This document shows positions 7,460 through 15,367 of a DNA stretch of 64,000 bases, piece after piece. Positions within the stretch are counted from its first letter, which is position 1; the number at the start of each line of letters is the position of its first letter. The translations under genes and the position numbers were made by a program. The stretch lies in the NCBI GenBank assembly GCA_958295695.1, contig OY282363.1:2918225-2982224 (forward strand). The letters run 5' to 3'. Origin of the DNA: an uncultured Alphaproteobacteria bacterium (lineage in GTDB: Bacteria > Pseudomonadota > Alphaproteobacteria > SP197). Under the pieces are notes generated by a model. The model was not told where the DNA came from. It saw only the letters and a program-made list of their open reading frames with translations, and did no database searches.

Positions 7460-8461
7460 TCAGGCGTAGGGCAGGGTATGGCCGACGCCGAGGCGGTCGG
7501 CCTTCTTGAGCATGGCGTGGGCGAGCGCGATGTCCGAGGTCGCCAGACCCCGGTGCCACAGCAGGATCGTCTCGTCGTCGCTCTCCCGGCCGGGCTTGAG
7601 ACCGGCGCAGATCTCGCCCAGCTCGGCATGGACGGAGTCGCGCGTCACCCTGCCGGAATCGACGTGGCGCCTCAGGCAGCCGAAGGGCCCGACCAGGCAT
7701 TGGTCCCAGTCGTCGACCACGATCTTGGCCATGATGTCGGTCAGGTCGTCCTCCACGGCGCTCACGGTGCCGTAGGGGATCGCCAGCGCGCCGGGCCCGA
7801 CCCAGGAGGTCTCGAACAGGGGCTGGGGGATGTCGAGCCGCGAGGCCTCGACCATGATGTCGGCGCCTTCCAGGCAACCGCGCCAGTCGTCGGTCACGAC
7901 GACCTCCTTGCCGAGATCGGCCGAGAGCCGCGCCCCGAACGCGCCGCGGCTCTCGGGCCTGCGGGAGTGGACCCTGATCTCCTCGAAATCGAAGAGGCGG
8001 TCGAGCAGGCGGACGTTCCAGTAGGCCGTGCCCCGCGCCCCGATGTGGCCCAGCGTCCTGGGATTCGATCGCGCGAGATGCCTGGCGCCGATGGCGGTCA
8101 CCGCGCCGGTCCGCATCTCCGTGATCGCCGTGGCGTCGACCACGGCGCGAGGCGCGCCCGTCTTCGCGTCGAACAGGTTCACCAGGGCCATCTCGGAAGG
8201 CAGGCCACGCCGCCAGTTGTCGATGTAGTCGCCCACGACCTTGACGCCCGCCACGCCCAGCGGCGCGATGTAGCCGCGCAGGACGTTGAAATGCCCGCGG
8301 AAGGTTTCGTCCGCGACCAGATGCATGCGCGGCTCCACGACGGTCTCGCCTCGTCCCCGCGCGACGAGGCTCTCCTCGATGGCGTCGAGGATCTCGTCGC
8401 AGGTCAGGTCGAGGGCGTCGATGTCCGGCCCGCCGAGATAGCGAATTTCGATGGAGGACAT
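7460..8461 (-). CDS. Ornithine cyclodeaminase / mu-crystallin family protein
   Basis: A 333-residue protein of the ornithine cyclodeaminase/mu-crystallin family, close to typical length. Recognisable parts are the N-terminal substrate domain (VEPRMHLVADETFRGHFN), the linker KVVGDYIDNWRRGLPSEMALV, the segment RTGAVTAIGARHLAR that begins the Rossmann region, and HIGARGTAYWNVRLLDRLF in place of the more usual GxGxQA nucleotide loop. The changed loop argues against a simple ornithine cyclodeaminase. Imine/ketimine reductases, alanine dehydrogenase-like enzymes and opine-type dehydrogenases share the fold. It converges with the O-methyltransferase, stop codon next to stop codon. Confidence 0.85.
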   Translation of the reverse strand: MSSIEIRYLGGPDIDALDLTCDEILDAIEESLVARGRGETVVEPRMHLVADETFRGHFNVLRGYIAPLGVAGVKVVGDYIDNWRRGLPSEMALVNLFDAKTGAPRAVVDATAITEMRTGAVTAIGARHLARSNPRTLGHIGARGTAYWNVRLLDRLFDFEEIRVHSRRPESRGAFGARLSADLGKEVVVTDDWRGCLEGADIMVEASRLDIPQPLFETSWVGPGALAIPYGTVSAVEDDLTDIMAKIVVDDWDQCLVGPFGCLRRHVDSGRVTRDSVHAELGEICAGLKPGRESDDETILLWHRGLATSDIALAHAMLKKADRLGVGHTLPYA

Positions 8462-8518
8462 GGATACCTCCCGTGGCGCGCGCCCGTCCCGGAGCGGGTT
8501 CGAGGCGGGACCGCGCGG

Positions 8519-9823
8519 TCAGCCGCCGCCGCTTTCGGCGGCGCGTTGGGCCGCCGTGGCGGCGGCGAGCGCATCGACGAGATCGCCGGTGACGCGGCCG
8601 TCGGCCGCGAGGCCATGGGCGCGCTGGAACCGCGACGCGGCGTTCGATGTCGCCGGGCCCACGATGCCGTCGACCGTTCCGTCGAGGTAGCCCAGAATGG
8701 CCAGGTACCGTTGGGCGGCGGCGACGGGCGATCCCATCTCCCCGACCGGACTGGGCGTGAGCCGCTTCGCGCCGCGCCGCGCCGCCTCCGTCCCGGTCCC
8801 GTCGCGGAGGGTCCGCGCGCGTCCGACCGCCTCGCGCCGCGCGTCGATGTCGAGGCGCGGCGCGAGGCGGCGGGCGTATTCGGCCGCCGTCCCGCTGGCC
8901 TCCTCGTCGCCCGAAACCCGCGCCAGGAGAATCCAGGCGTAGGCTTCAACCAGGTCCCGCTCGACGCCGACGCCATTGGCGTGGGCGTCGGCGAGGTTGA
9001 TCTGGCCGAACGGATCTCCGCCCACGGCCGCCGCCCGGAACCAGGCCGCCGCGGAGACCGGATCGGCGTCCACGCCGCGGCCGTACTGAAGCATGACGCC
9101 GATGTTGTTCTGGGCGACCGCGAAGCCCTTGTCGGCCGCCCGGCGATACCAATGGACCGCCATCGCAAGGTCCCTGGGCACACCGTCGCCGTGCTCGTAC
9201 AGGAGCGCCAGGTTGTTCTCCGCCTCCGGCAAGCCGGCCTCGGCCGCCCTGCGGTACCAGATCGCGGCCTGCCCGGGGTCGTCGCCGCCCGCTCCGCCGG
9301 CGACGAGGAGGCGCCCGAGGCCGTATTGCGCCTCGGGCAGGCCCTGCTCGGCCGCGCGGCGATACCACTGCGACGCCAGATCCGCGTCGGGGGGAAGGTG
9401 GAGGCCTTGTTCGTAGGCCGCCGCGAGATTGTTCTGGGCGGGCGCGAAGCCGGCCTCGGCGGCCTCCGTCAGGAGTTCGGTGGCGAGGTCCGGATCGGCC
9501 TCCATGCCGAAACCGCGTAAGGCCAGCCCCGCCAGGCGATGGCGCGCCGCGGGCAGGCCGCGCGAGGCCGCCTCGCGATACCAGCGGGCCGCGGCGTCGT
9601 GGTCGGTCTCGCCCAGGAGGCCCGACTCGTGCAGCACGCCGATGTTGAACTGAAGATCGACATCGCCGGCGCGGGCGTCGTCGACCCAGGCTTCCAGAGC
9701 GCCCGCGTGGTCGCCCTCGGCCATCGCCCGCCAGCCTTCGAGATAGCCCGCGCACGCGGGAGACGCGGCGCACAGGAAAACCGCAACCGTGGATGTCGCG
9801 AGAAATCGGAGACGGCGTTTCAT
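8519..9823 (-). CDS. Secreted Sel1-repeat protein with C-terminal peptidoglycan-binding domain
   Basis: A 434-residue protein. Residues 1-25 form a signal peptide (MKRRLRFLATS... to PACAG). Residues about 30-310 hold seven or so Sel1-like repeats, recognised by AARWYRRAAEQGLPEAQYGLG-type units spaced about 36 residues apart. Residues about 375-425 resemble a PG_binding_1 domain (AQRYLAILGYLDGTVDGIVG, then FQRAHGLAADGRVTGDLVDAL). Sel1 proteins act as protein-interaction scaffolds in envelope or signalling processes, and the terminal domain suggests anchoring to the cell wall. The ATG at 9823 is preferred to one at 9838 because it starts a clean signal peptide. Confidence 0.9.
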   Translation of the reverse strand: MKRRLRFLATSTVAVFLCAASPACAGYLEGWRAMAEGDHAGALEAWVDDARAGDVDLQFNIGVLHESGLLGETDHDAAARWYREAASRGLPAARHRLAGLALRGFGMEADPDLATELLTEAAEAGFAPAQNNLAAAYEQGLHLPPDADLASQWYRRAAEQGLPEAQYGLGRLLVAGGAGGDDPGQAAIWYRRAAEAGLPEAENNLALLYEHGDGVPRDLAMAVHWYRRAADKGFAVAQNNIGVMLQYGRGVDADPVSAAAWFRAAAVGGDPFGQINLADAHANGVGVERDLVEAYAWILLARVSGDEEASGTAAEYARRLAPRLDIDARREAVGRARTLRDGTGTEAARRGAKRLTPSPVGEMGSPVAAAQRYLAILGYLDGTVDGIVGPATSNAASRFQRAHGLAADGRVTGDLVDALAAATAAQRAAESGGG

Positions 9824-9885
9824 GGCGTCCGGGCCCATCCGGCCTCTTCGTTGCCGGGAAACGGGGACCGTGGTCAAGTCGCGAC

Positions 9886-10512
9886 GTGACGGCGCTCCAT
9901 GGCTTCGACGACCGGTGGCGGCGCGCCTGCGCCGCGCTCGCGGCGCGGGACGCCGTGCTCGGCGGTTTCGTCGCCCGTTACGCCGGGGAAAGGCTGGAAC
10001 CCCACGGCGACGTGTTCCGCGCGCTCGCCAGGGCCGTCGTGGGCCAGCAGATCTCCGCGCCGGCGGCGGAGCGGATATGGGCGCGCGTGCTCGGACGCAT
10101 CGGCGAGGCCGCGCCCCGCACCGTCGAGGACGTCGGCGAGGACGCCTTGCGGGACTGCGGACTGACGCGGAGAAAGGCGGAATACCTGGTTTCGCTCGCC
10201 CGGCGGTTCGCCGCGGCGCCCATGGTCGCCGCCGACTGGTCCCGGCAAAGCGACGACGAGGCCGGCGCCACCCTGCGCGGGTTTCGCGGCGTGGGGCCAT
10301 GGACGGCCGGCATGGCCATGATCTTCGCCCTGGGCCGCCTCGATGTGCTCCCCGAAACCGACATCGGCCTGCAACGCGCCGCCGCCGGACTCTATGGCGC
10401 CCCCCGGTCGGCCGAAGGTTTGGCGGCCCTGGCCGAAGCCTGGCGGCCCTGGCGGACCGTGGCCGCGTGGCACCTCTGGCGCGACCTCGACCCCGCCCCG
10501 GTCGCCTATTGA
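9886..10512 (+). CDS. AlkA-type DNA-3-methyladenine glycosylase II (HhH-GPD superfamily)
   Basis: A helix-hairpin-helix DNA glycosylase of about 208 residues that removes alkylated purines. ARAVVGQQIS near residue 50 matches the conserved FxxLVxxIxxQQIS helix. The hairpin is LRGFRGVGPWTAGMAMIFAL and the catalytic aspartate is D159 in DVLPETDIGLQ. The GTG at 9886 gives the normal family N-terminus; an ATG at 9793 would add 31 residues and overlap the divergent Sel1 gene, so the true start is uncertain. Another alkylation-damage gene (the alkyltransferase-like one at 3.4 kb) is nearby but not linked. Confidence 0.88.
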   Translation: MTALHGFDDRWRRACAALAARDAVLGGFVARYAGERLEPHGDVFRALARAVVGQQISAPAAERIWARVLGRIGEAAPRTVEDVGEDALRDCGLTRRKAEYLVSLARRFAAAPMVAADWSRQSDDEAGATLRGFRGVGPWTAGMAMIFALGRLDVLPETDIGLQRAAAGLYGAPRSAEGLAALAEAWRPWRTVAAWHLWRDLDPAPVAY

Positions 10513-10586
10513 CCGCCTCCGGGCCGTTCCGCGGCCGGAGCGGCCGTCGGGGCCATCGCATCCGGGATTTGGCGGCTCGCCTTCGC

Positions 10587-10631
10587 CCTTCGATACGCCG
10601 CCTTCGGTGGCTACCCGGGGCGAGGGAAGGA
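10587..10631. repeat. Dispersed palindromic intergenic repeat, copy 1
   Basis: A unit of the form cccttcgatacgccgcc then ttcggtggctacccgggg and cgaggga. It shares its ends with five other loci in the window (near 17.2, 21.25, 25.08, 31.46 and 37.6 kb). This is a single unit rather than an inverted pair and lies between two rightward genes. The remaining bases of the 10513-10730 gap carry nothing I can identify apart from the GGGAAGG ribosome-binding region of the next gene. Confidence 0.6.
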
Positions 10632-10730
10632 TGGGACCTCGGCCGAATGGCCTTGCCGCGGCCGTGGCCCGGCTTGACGCGACGCGCCGATCCCGGTCAT
10701 GGTCCGCGCCGTTTCGGGAAGGGAAGGTTC

Positions 10731-11906
10731 ATGGCGTGCCGGACGAATCCGCGCGTCGACGCGACGCAGGCGCCTCCGATCCCCGAAGCCTGGACCTGGA
10801 TCGACGGACTCGCGTTCCCGCCGGACCGGCCGCTCCTGGATGTCTGCCAAGCCGTGCCCGGCGATCCGCCGCCCGAAGCCCTGAGGGAGCATGTGGCGCG
10901 GCGGGCGGGCGATCCCGAGACCGCCCGGTACACGGACATCTTCGGGCTGGCGGCGCTTCGGGAAGCGCTCGCCGGCGACATCCGCGACCTCTATGGCGGC
11001 GACGTCGCGCCGGGCGATGTCATGGTCACGGCCGGGTGCAACCAGGCTTTCGTCAACGCGATGATCGCGCTCGCCGGCGCGGGCGACCGCATCCTTCTTC
11101 CCACGCCGTGGTACTTCAATCACGAGATGACCGCCGGCATGCTCGGGATCGGCGTGACGCCGCTGCCGTTCCGCCCCGAACGCGGCGTCGCGCCGGACCC
11201 CGAGGACGCCCGGGCCGTCATCGGCGAGGACACGCGCGCCATCGTGCTGGTCACGCCCAACAACCCGACGGGAGCCGTCTATCCGCCGGACGTGCTGGAC
11301 GCCTTCTTCGATCTCGCCCGCGACGCCGGCTGCGCCCTCGTGCTCGACGAGACCTACCGGGATTTCCTGCCGGCGGGCGCGCGGCCCCACGGCCTCTTCG
11401 CGCGGCCGGACTGGCGCGACACGTTCGTGCATCTCTACAGCTTCTCCAAGGTCTACTGCCTCACGGGCTACCGCGTCGGCGCGGTCGCGGCGGGCCCGGC
11501 GATGCTCGGCGCGCTGGAGAAGGTGGCGGACTGCGTCCAGATCTCCGCGCCGCACCTGGGCCAGGAGGCCGCGCTCTACGGCATACGCCATCTGCGGGAC
11601 TGGCGGCGGCGCAACGCCGGGGTCATGGCGGGCCGCGCCGAGGCCCTGGGGCGGGCCTTCGGCCGCAACGACCTCGCCTACGAGCTGGTCAGCGCCGGCG
11701 CCTACTTCGCCTATGTCCGCCACCCCTTCGCGAACCGCGGCGATGTCGACGTCGCCCGGACGCTCGCTCGCGACCACGGCCTGCTCGCGCTGCCGGGAAG
11801 CTGGTTCGGACCCGGACAGGAGCGCTTCCTGCGCTTCGCCTTCGCCAATCTCGACGAAAGCGCGATGCCCGCCATCGCCGAACGGCTGGCCGCGAGCCAA
11901 GAGTAA
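10731..11906 (+). CDS. PLP-dependent class I/II aminotransferase (second copy)
   Basis: A 391-residue fold-type I aminotransferase. Key features are VTAGCNQAFVNAM near 100, the motif TPNNPTGAVY near 175, LDETYRDF near 205, and the PLP lysine K240 in LYSFSKVYCLTGYRVG. A purine-rich GGGAAGG precedes the ATG, which supports this start. It resembles the PatA/AspC-like branch, with a proline-rich N-terminus (WTWIDGLAFPPDRPLLDVCQ). It is only distantly similar to the class I aminotransferase at the left end of the window. The substrate is not predictable. It converges with the M48 protease gene, 39 bases apart. Confidence 0.88.
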   Translation: MACRTNPRVDATQAPPIPEAWTWIDGLAFPPDRPLLDVCQAVPGDPPPEALREHVARRAGDPETARYTDIFGLAALREALAGDIRDLYGGDVAPGDVMVTAGCNQAFVNAMIALAGAGDRILLPTPWYFNHEMTAGMLGIGVTPLPFRPERGVAPDPEDARAVIGEDTRAIVLVTPNNPTGAVYPPDVLDAFFDLARDAGCALVLDETYRDFLPAGARPHGLFARPDWRDTFVHLYSFSKVYCLTGYRVGAVAAGPAMLGALEKVADCVQISAPHLGQEAALYGIRHLRDWRRRNAGVMAGRAEALGRAFGRNDLAYELVSAGAYFAYVRHPFANRGDVDVARTLARDHGLLALPGSWFGPGQERFLRFAFANLDESAMPAIAERLAASQE

Positions 11907-11945
11907 GGGGCGAGGCTCCGGACGGAGCGCCGCGGCGGCCGGACG

Positions 11946-12968
11946 TCAGTCCGTTCCGGGGCGGTCCGTCAGGGCTTCGATGCGGCTCGAGGCGTCCGGA
12001 TGGGTCGAGAGCCAGCCGCCGCCCTCGCAGCGTTCTCCGCAGTCCTCGATCAGGATGCGGAGCGCGTCGGCCAGATCGCCGGGGGAGCGCCCGGCGGCCG
12101 GCAGCAGACGGCCCGCGAACGCATCGGCCTCGCGCTCGAACGTCCGGGAATAGCCCGCGGCGTCGATCGAGACGGTGAGCGCGACCAGTTCCTCCATCAG
12201 CGTTTCGTCGCCGCCCAGGGCGAGGGAAGCGATCAGGAAGACGCCGCCGATACGCAGCGCCTGACGCAGGCCGTGACGGGCCTCCACATGGCCCAGCTCG
12301 TGGGCCAGCACCGCCACGACCCTGTCGTCGTCCCCGAGCAGCTCGACGAGCTCGTCGGTGACCAGGATCGGGCCGCCGGGAAACGCGAAGGCGTTGGCGC
12401 CGAGCGCCGGGGCGCGACGAAAGCGGACCTCCGGCGCCGGATCGACGCCGCCGAGACGGGCGAGCGCGCGGGCCGCCGCCCGGAGCCGCGCCTTGTGCGA
12501 TTCGGCGAGCTCGCTGGGCTCCAGCGCGAGCGCGTCGATCTCGCGGAAGGCCAGTTCGCCCATGAGCGCCTCGGTCCGGTGGGGAACGAGCGCGGCGGCC
12601 AGATCGGCCGCGACCGGCGCCGCCGCGCGCAGGCCCGCGATCGCCAGCACGACCAACGCGGCCAGGACAGCCATCCTGAACGGCGTGACGCGGCCCGGCG
12701 AGGTCACACGGCGCCACGGCCCGGTTCCGGTCTCGCCGAGAAACGCCCCGGGCGGTTCCTCGAACGGGACGAAGCGCTCGCCGGTGTCGAGCGCGATCGT
12801 CCGCGGAACGCCGGCGAGGAGCGGACCCGCCACGCGGAGCCCGACATCGCGCCCGGCGTCGTCGCCGTCCGCGCGGACCAGGCGGAAGCGGCCTCCCCCG
12901 TCTCGCGCCAGGACGGCTTCGACACGCTCCGACGAACCGGGCCGGTAGAGATGGCCCCGTATCCTCAC
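11946..12968 (-). CDS. M48-family metalloprotease, membrane-anchored
   Basis: A 340-residue protein. The N-terminal 100 residues form a small beta-rich domain, followed by one hydrophobic segment at about 99-113 and then an M48 peptidase domain. The zinc site is HELGH at 223-227, with the third ligand E278 in FEREADAF. The active domain should lie on the periplasmic side, as in other M48 proteins with this layout. Its ATG overlaps the stop of the DUF898 gene (ATGA), so the two are translationally coupled; this pairing recurs in alphaproteobacteria and suggests joint work in membrane quality control. The ending STHPDASSRIEALTDRPG is typical for the family. Confidence 0.9.
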   Translation of the reverse strand: MRIRGHLYRPGSSERVEAVLARDGGGRFRLVRADGDDAGRDVGLRVAGPLLAGVPRTIALDTGERFVPFEEPPGAFLGETGTGPWRRVTSPGRVTPFRMAVLAALVVLAIAGLRAAAPVAADLAAALVPHRTEALMGELAFREIDALALEPSELAESHKARLRAAARALARLGGVDPAPEVRFRRAPALGANAFAFPGGPILVTDELVELLGDDDRVVAVLAHELGHVEARHGLRQALRIGGVFLIASLALGGDETLMEELVALTVSIDAAGYSRTFEREADAFAGRLLPAAGRSPGDLADALRILIEDCGERCEGGGWLSTHPDASSRIEALTDRPGTD

Positions 12969-14053
12969 AAGCCGATCTCGACGCCTTCGATCTCGCCGAA
13001 CTCCTCGCCGAACGCATGGCCGGACCGGGCCTCGGTGTCAGCGAACACCGCGTCGTCGACCAGGGGCCTGACGGCGATGTGCTCGGCCTGGTAGCGCCAG
13101 ACCCGTATCCGCGCCCACGGATACATCAGGAACAGGCTGAAAACGGTCGCGAAGAAATTCGACACCACGATCCGCTGGTAGTGCAGCGGGTCGAGATCGG
13201 CGCGAAACTCCGCGGCCCGGCCGAGCGTCAACGCGTTGACGACGATGTTGCGGACGAGAATCCTGAAATAGAGGACGCAAAGACTGTAAGCCGCCGTGAC
13301 CGCCAGGATCGCCGCGACGATGTAGCTTTGCAGCAGGAGGGTTCCGCCGAGGTCCCTGACGAGCGCGCCGATGGCCACCGTCAGGCCGGCGAGGAGCGCG
13401 AACAGGATCGCGCCGTACGCGATCGTCCGCAGAAGCGCTCGGTAGTAGGGTCCCAGCGGCGTCGACGCGAGGAAGCGTTCGCGCCCGAGCGTATGGTTGG
13501 AGGCCAGATACTCCCGCTGGGCGCGCGCGGCCATCGGCGCCAGCAGGCCGACGGTCGCCACGGCCGCCAGCGGCCACAACAGGTAGACCTTCGCCGTGCC
13601 CCAATAGTCGCCACGCCAGTCGAAGCGGACGGTGCGCCAGGACGTGTTGCGGGCGCGGAACCTGAGCGCCCGGTTGAGCACCCAAGGGTAGACCGGGAGG
13701 AGCGCCAGGGCGGCGGCGGCCTGGGCCGTCTCGCTCACCGCGCCGAGCGCGGCGAGGCCCGCGACCGCGGCGACGGCGATCAGCCGGCCCTTCAGGATCG
13801 CCGGCCCCGTCGCATGGTACTCCAGCCTGTCGCCCAGGACGATGGTGTGGCCCAGGAAGTAGCGGGTCTGTCTGACCTTGGCCCAGGCCGAATAGACGCC
13901 CAGCGTGACGACGGTGAGCGCGATGTTGACGCACCAGATCTCGAAGAAGTCGGACGCCTTGCCGGTGAACGCGATGGGCGCGGGCTCCGTGGCGCCCGTC
14001 GCCGCGTCCTCCGTCCTCGCCGCTGGCGCGGGTTCCGGTCGCGAGTCGGTCAA
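12965..14053 (-). CDS. DUF898 (YjgN-family) multipass membrane protein
   Basis: A roughly 362-residue polytopic membrane protein of the YjgN/DUF898 family. The signature at the start of the domain is FTGKASDFFEIWCVNIALT followed by LGVYSAWAKVRQTRYF, and related elements recur (FRARNTSWRTVRFDWRGDYW; YPWARIRVWRYQAEH). About eight hydrophobic segments are visible. No ATG exists upstream of the conserved part, so the start must be a TTG. The TTG at 14053 has GGAG six bases upstream and is preferred to the TTG at 14059 that overlaps the ccr-like stop (TTGA). The molecular function of the family is unknown. It is coupled to the M48 protease gene behind it and to the Ccr-like gene ahead. Confidence 0.85.
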   Translation of the reverse strand: MTDSRPEPAPAARTEDAATGATEPAPIAFTGKASDFFEIWCVNIALTVVTLGVYSAWAKVRQTRYFLGHTIVLGDRLEYHATGPAILKGRLIAVAAVAGLAALGAVSETAQAAAALALLPVYPWVLNRALRFRARNTSWRTVRFDWRGDYWGTAKVYLLWPLAAVATVGLLAPMAARAQREYLASNHTLGRERFLASTPLGPYYRALLRTIAYGAILFALLAGLTVAIGALVRDLGGTLLLQSYIVAAILAVTAAYSLCVLYFRILVRNIVVNALTLGRAAEFRADLDPLHYQRIVVSNFFATVFSLFLMYPWARIRVWRYQAEHIAVRPLVDDAVFADTEARSGHAFGEEFGEIEGVEIGL

Positions 14054-14055
14054 GC

Positions 14056-15288
14056 TCAACTCCGTCCCTGGCCGGGTTCCGTGGCGTTCACGAGGCAGGC
14101 CATGTTGCCGAAGGGGTGCCTGTTCTCGCGCATGAGCTGGTGGGCGTGTCCGATCTCGTCGAAGCCGTAGGTCGCCGACAGGCACGGGTCGATCTTCCTG
14201 TCGATCATGAGCCTGTTGACGGCCGCGGCCTGCTCGTCGTTCGAAAGGTGGCTGCCCTGGAAGCGTTTCTGGCGCATCCAGTGGTGGCGCAGGTCCATGG
14301 TGACGTTGTAGCCGGTGGTTCCCGCGCAGATCACCACCATGCCGCCGGTCTCGGCCACGAAGCCGCTGGTCGGAAGCGTCGCCTCGCCGGGGTGCTCGAA
14401 GACGATCCGCGGACTCGCCCGCTCGCCGACCGCCTCCCAGATCGCCTTGCCGAAAGCCCGCGCGCCCTTGACCCAGGCGCCGTAGTCCGGGCTTTCGGTG
14501 TCGGGCATCCGTCCCCAGTGGTCGAAGTCGTTGCGGTTGACGACGCCCACCGCGCCGCGGTCCAGGCAGAACTGCCGCTTGTCCTCGTCGGAGACCACGG
14601 CCACGGCGCGTCCGCCGAGCGCCCTGGCGATCTGCATGGCGTAGGTGCCCAGGCCGCCGGCCGCGCCCCAGACCAGCACGACATCGCCCTCGCGGACCGT
14701 GTTGGGCTCCCAGCCCATCAGCATGCGGTAGGCGGTCGAGGCGCAGAGCAGGTAGCAGCCGGCCTCCTCCCAGCTCAGATGCTTCGGCTTGGGCTGGCAC
14801 TGGTGCGCCTGGGCCCTGGCGAACTGGCAGTAGCTGCCGTAGTTGGTCTGATAGCCCCAGATGCGCGTCGAGTCCGCCAGCATGGGATCGCGGCCCGACA
14901 GGACCCAGGGATCGTCCGCCGCCCACCAGCCCGAGTGGACGACGACTTCGTCGCCCGGCTTCACCCCGGTCACGTCGGCGCCGACCCTCCAGACGATGCC
15001 GGAGCAGTCCGAGCCGCCGGCGTGGAAATCCTCCGGCTCGCCCTGCTTCCGGCGCACGGCGATCACGTCGAGCGGAACGCCGAGCGCCGCCCAGACGTTG
15101 TTGTAGTTGATGCCGGTCGCCATGTTGTAGACCAGCACCTCGTCGGGCCCGATCTCCGGCACGTCGATGATCTCGCGCCGCCAGGCGTCCCGGGGTTCCC
15201 CGAAACGGTCCTGGCGAACCGCGAAGGCGTGCATCCTGTCCGGCGTCTCGCCGAGAGGCGGGCGTTCGCCGAGCGCGCAGATGTCCAT
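14056..15288 (-). CDS. Crotonyl-CoA carboxylase/reductase-like MDR enzyme with altered CO2-pocket residue
   Basis: A 410-residue zinc-free medium-chain reductase highly similar to Ccr of the ethylmalonyl-CoA pathway. It keeps ATGINYNNVWAALGVP (57-72), GGSDCSGIVW (91-100), VLVWGAAGGLGTYAMQIA for NADPH, VFEHPGEATLP and KRFQGSHLSN with H347. Ccr reduces and carboxylates crotonyl-CoA to ethylmalonyl-CoA. Its CO2 pocket uses an Asn, an aromatic followed by Glu, and a His. Here the aromatic-Glu pair is Y146-Q147 (IWGYQT instead of IWG[FY]ET), so carboxylation may be altered. GGGAGAC precedes the ATG. It lies 79 bases downstream of a cobalamin-binding mutase-like gene, suggesting a shared acyl-CoA pathway. 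It may be a Ccr paralogue rather than the pathway enzyme itself. Confidence 0.85.
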   Translation of the reverse strand: MDICALGERPPLGETPDRMHAFAVRQDRFGEPRDAWRREIIDVPEIGPDEVLVYNMATGINYNNVWAALGVPLDVIAVRRKQGEPEDFHAGGSDCSGIVWRVGADVTGVKPGDEVVVHSGWWAADDPWVLSGRDPMLADSTRIWGYQTNYGSYCQFARAQAHQCQPKPKHLSWEEAGCYLLCASTAYRMLMGWEPNTVREGDVVLVWGAAGGLGTYAMQIARALGGRAVAVVSDEDKRQFCLDRGAVGVVNRNDFDHWGRMPDTESPDYGAWVKGARAFGKAIWEAVGERASPRIVFEHPGEATLPTSGFVAETGGMVVICAGTTGYNVTMDLRHHWMRQKRFQGSHLSNDEQAAAVNRLMIDRKIDPCLSATYGFDEIGHAHQLMRENRHPFGNMACLVNATEPGQGRS

Positions 15289-15367
15289 GAACGTCTCCCG
15301 AGGCCGGTGTCGCGCCGCGGCGCGCTGTCGGCGCGCTTTGTCCCCCGCGCGGCGGCCGGGCGTCAAG

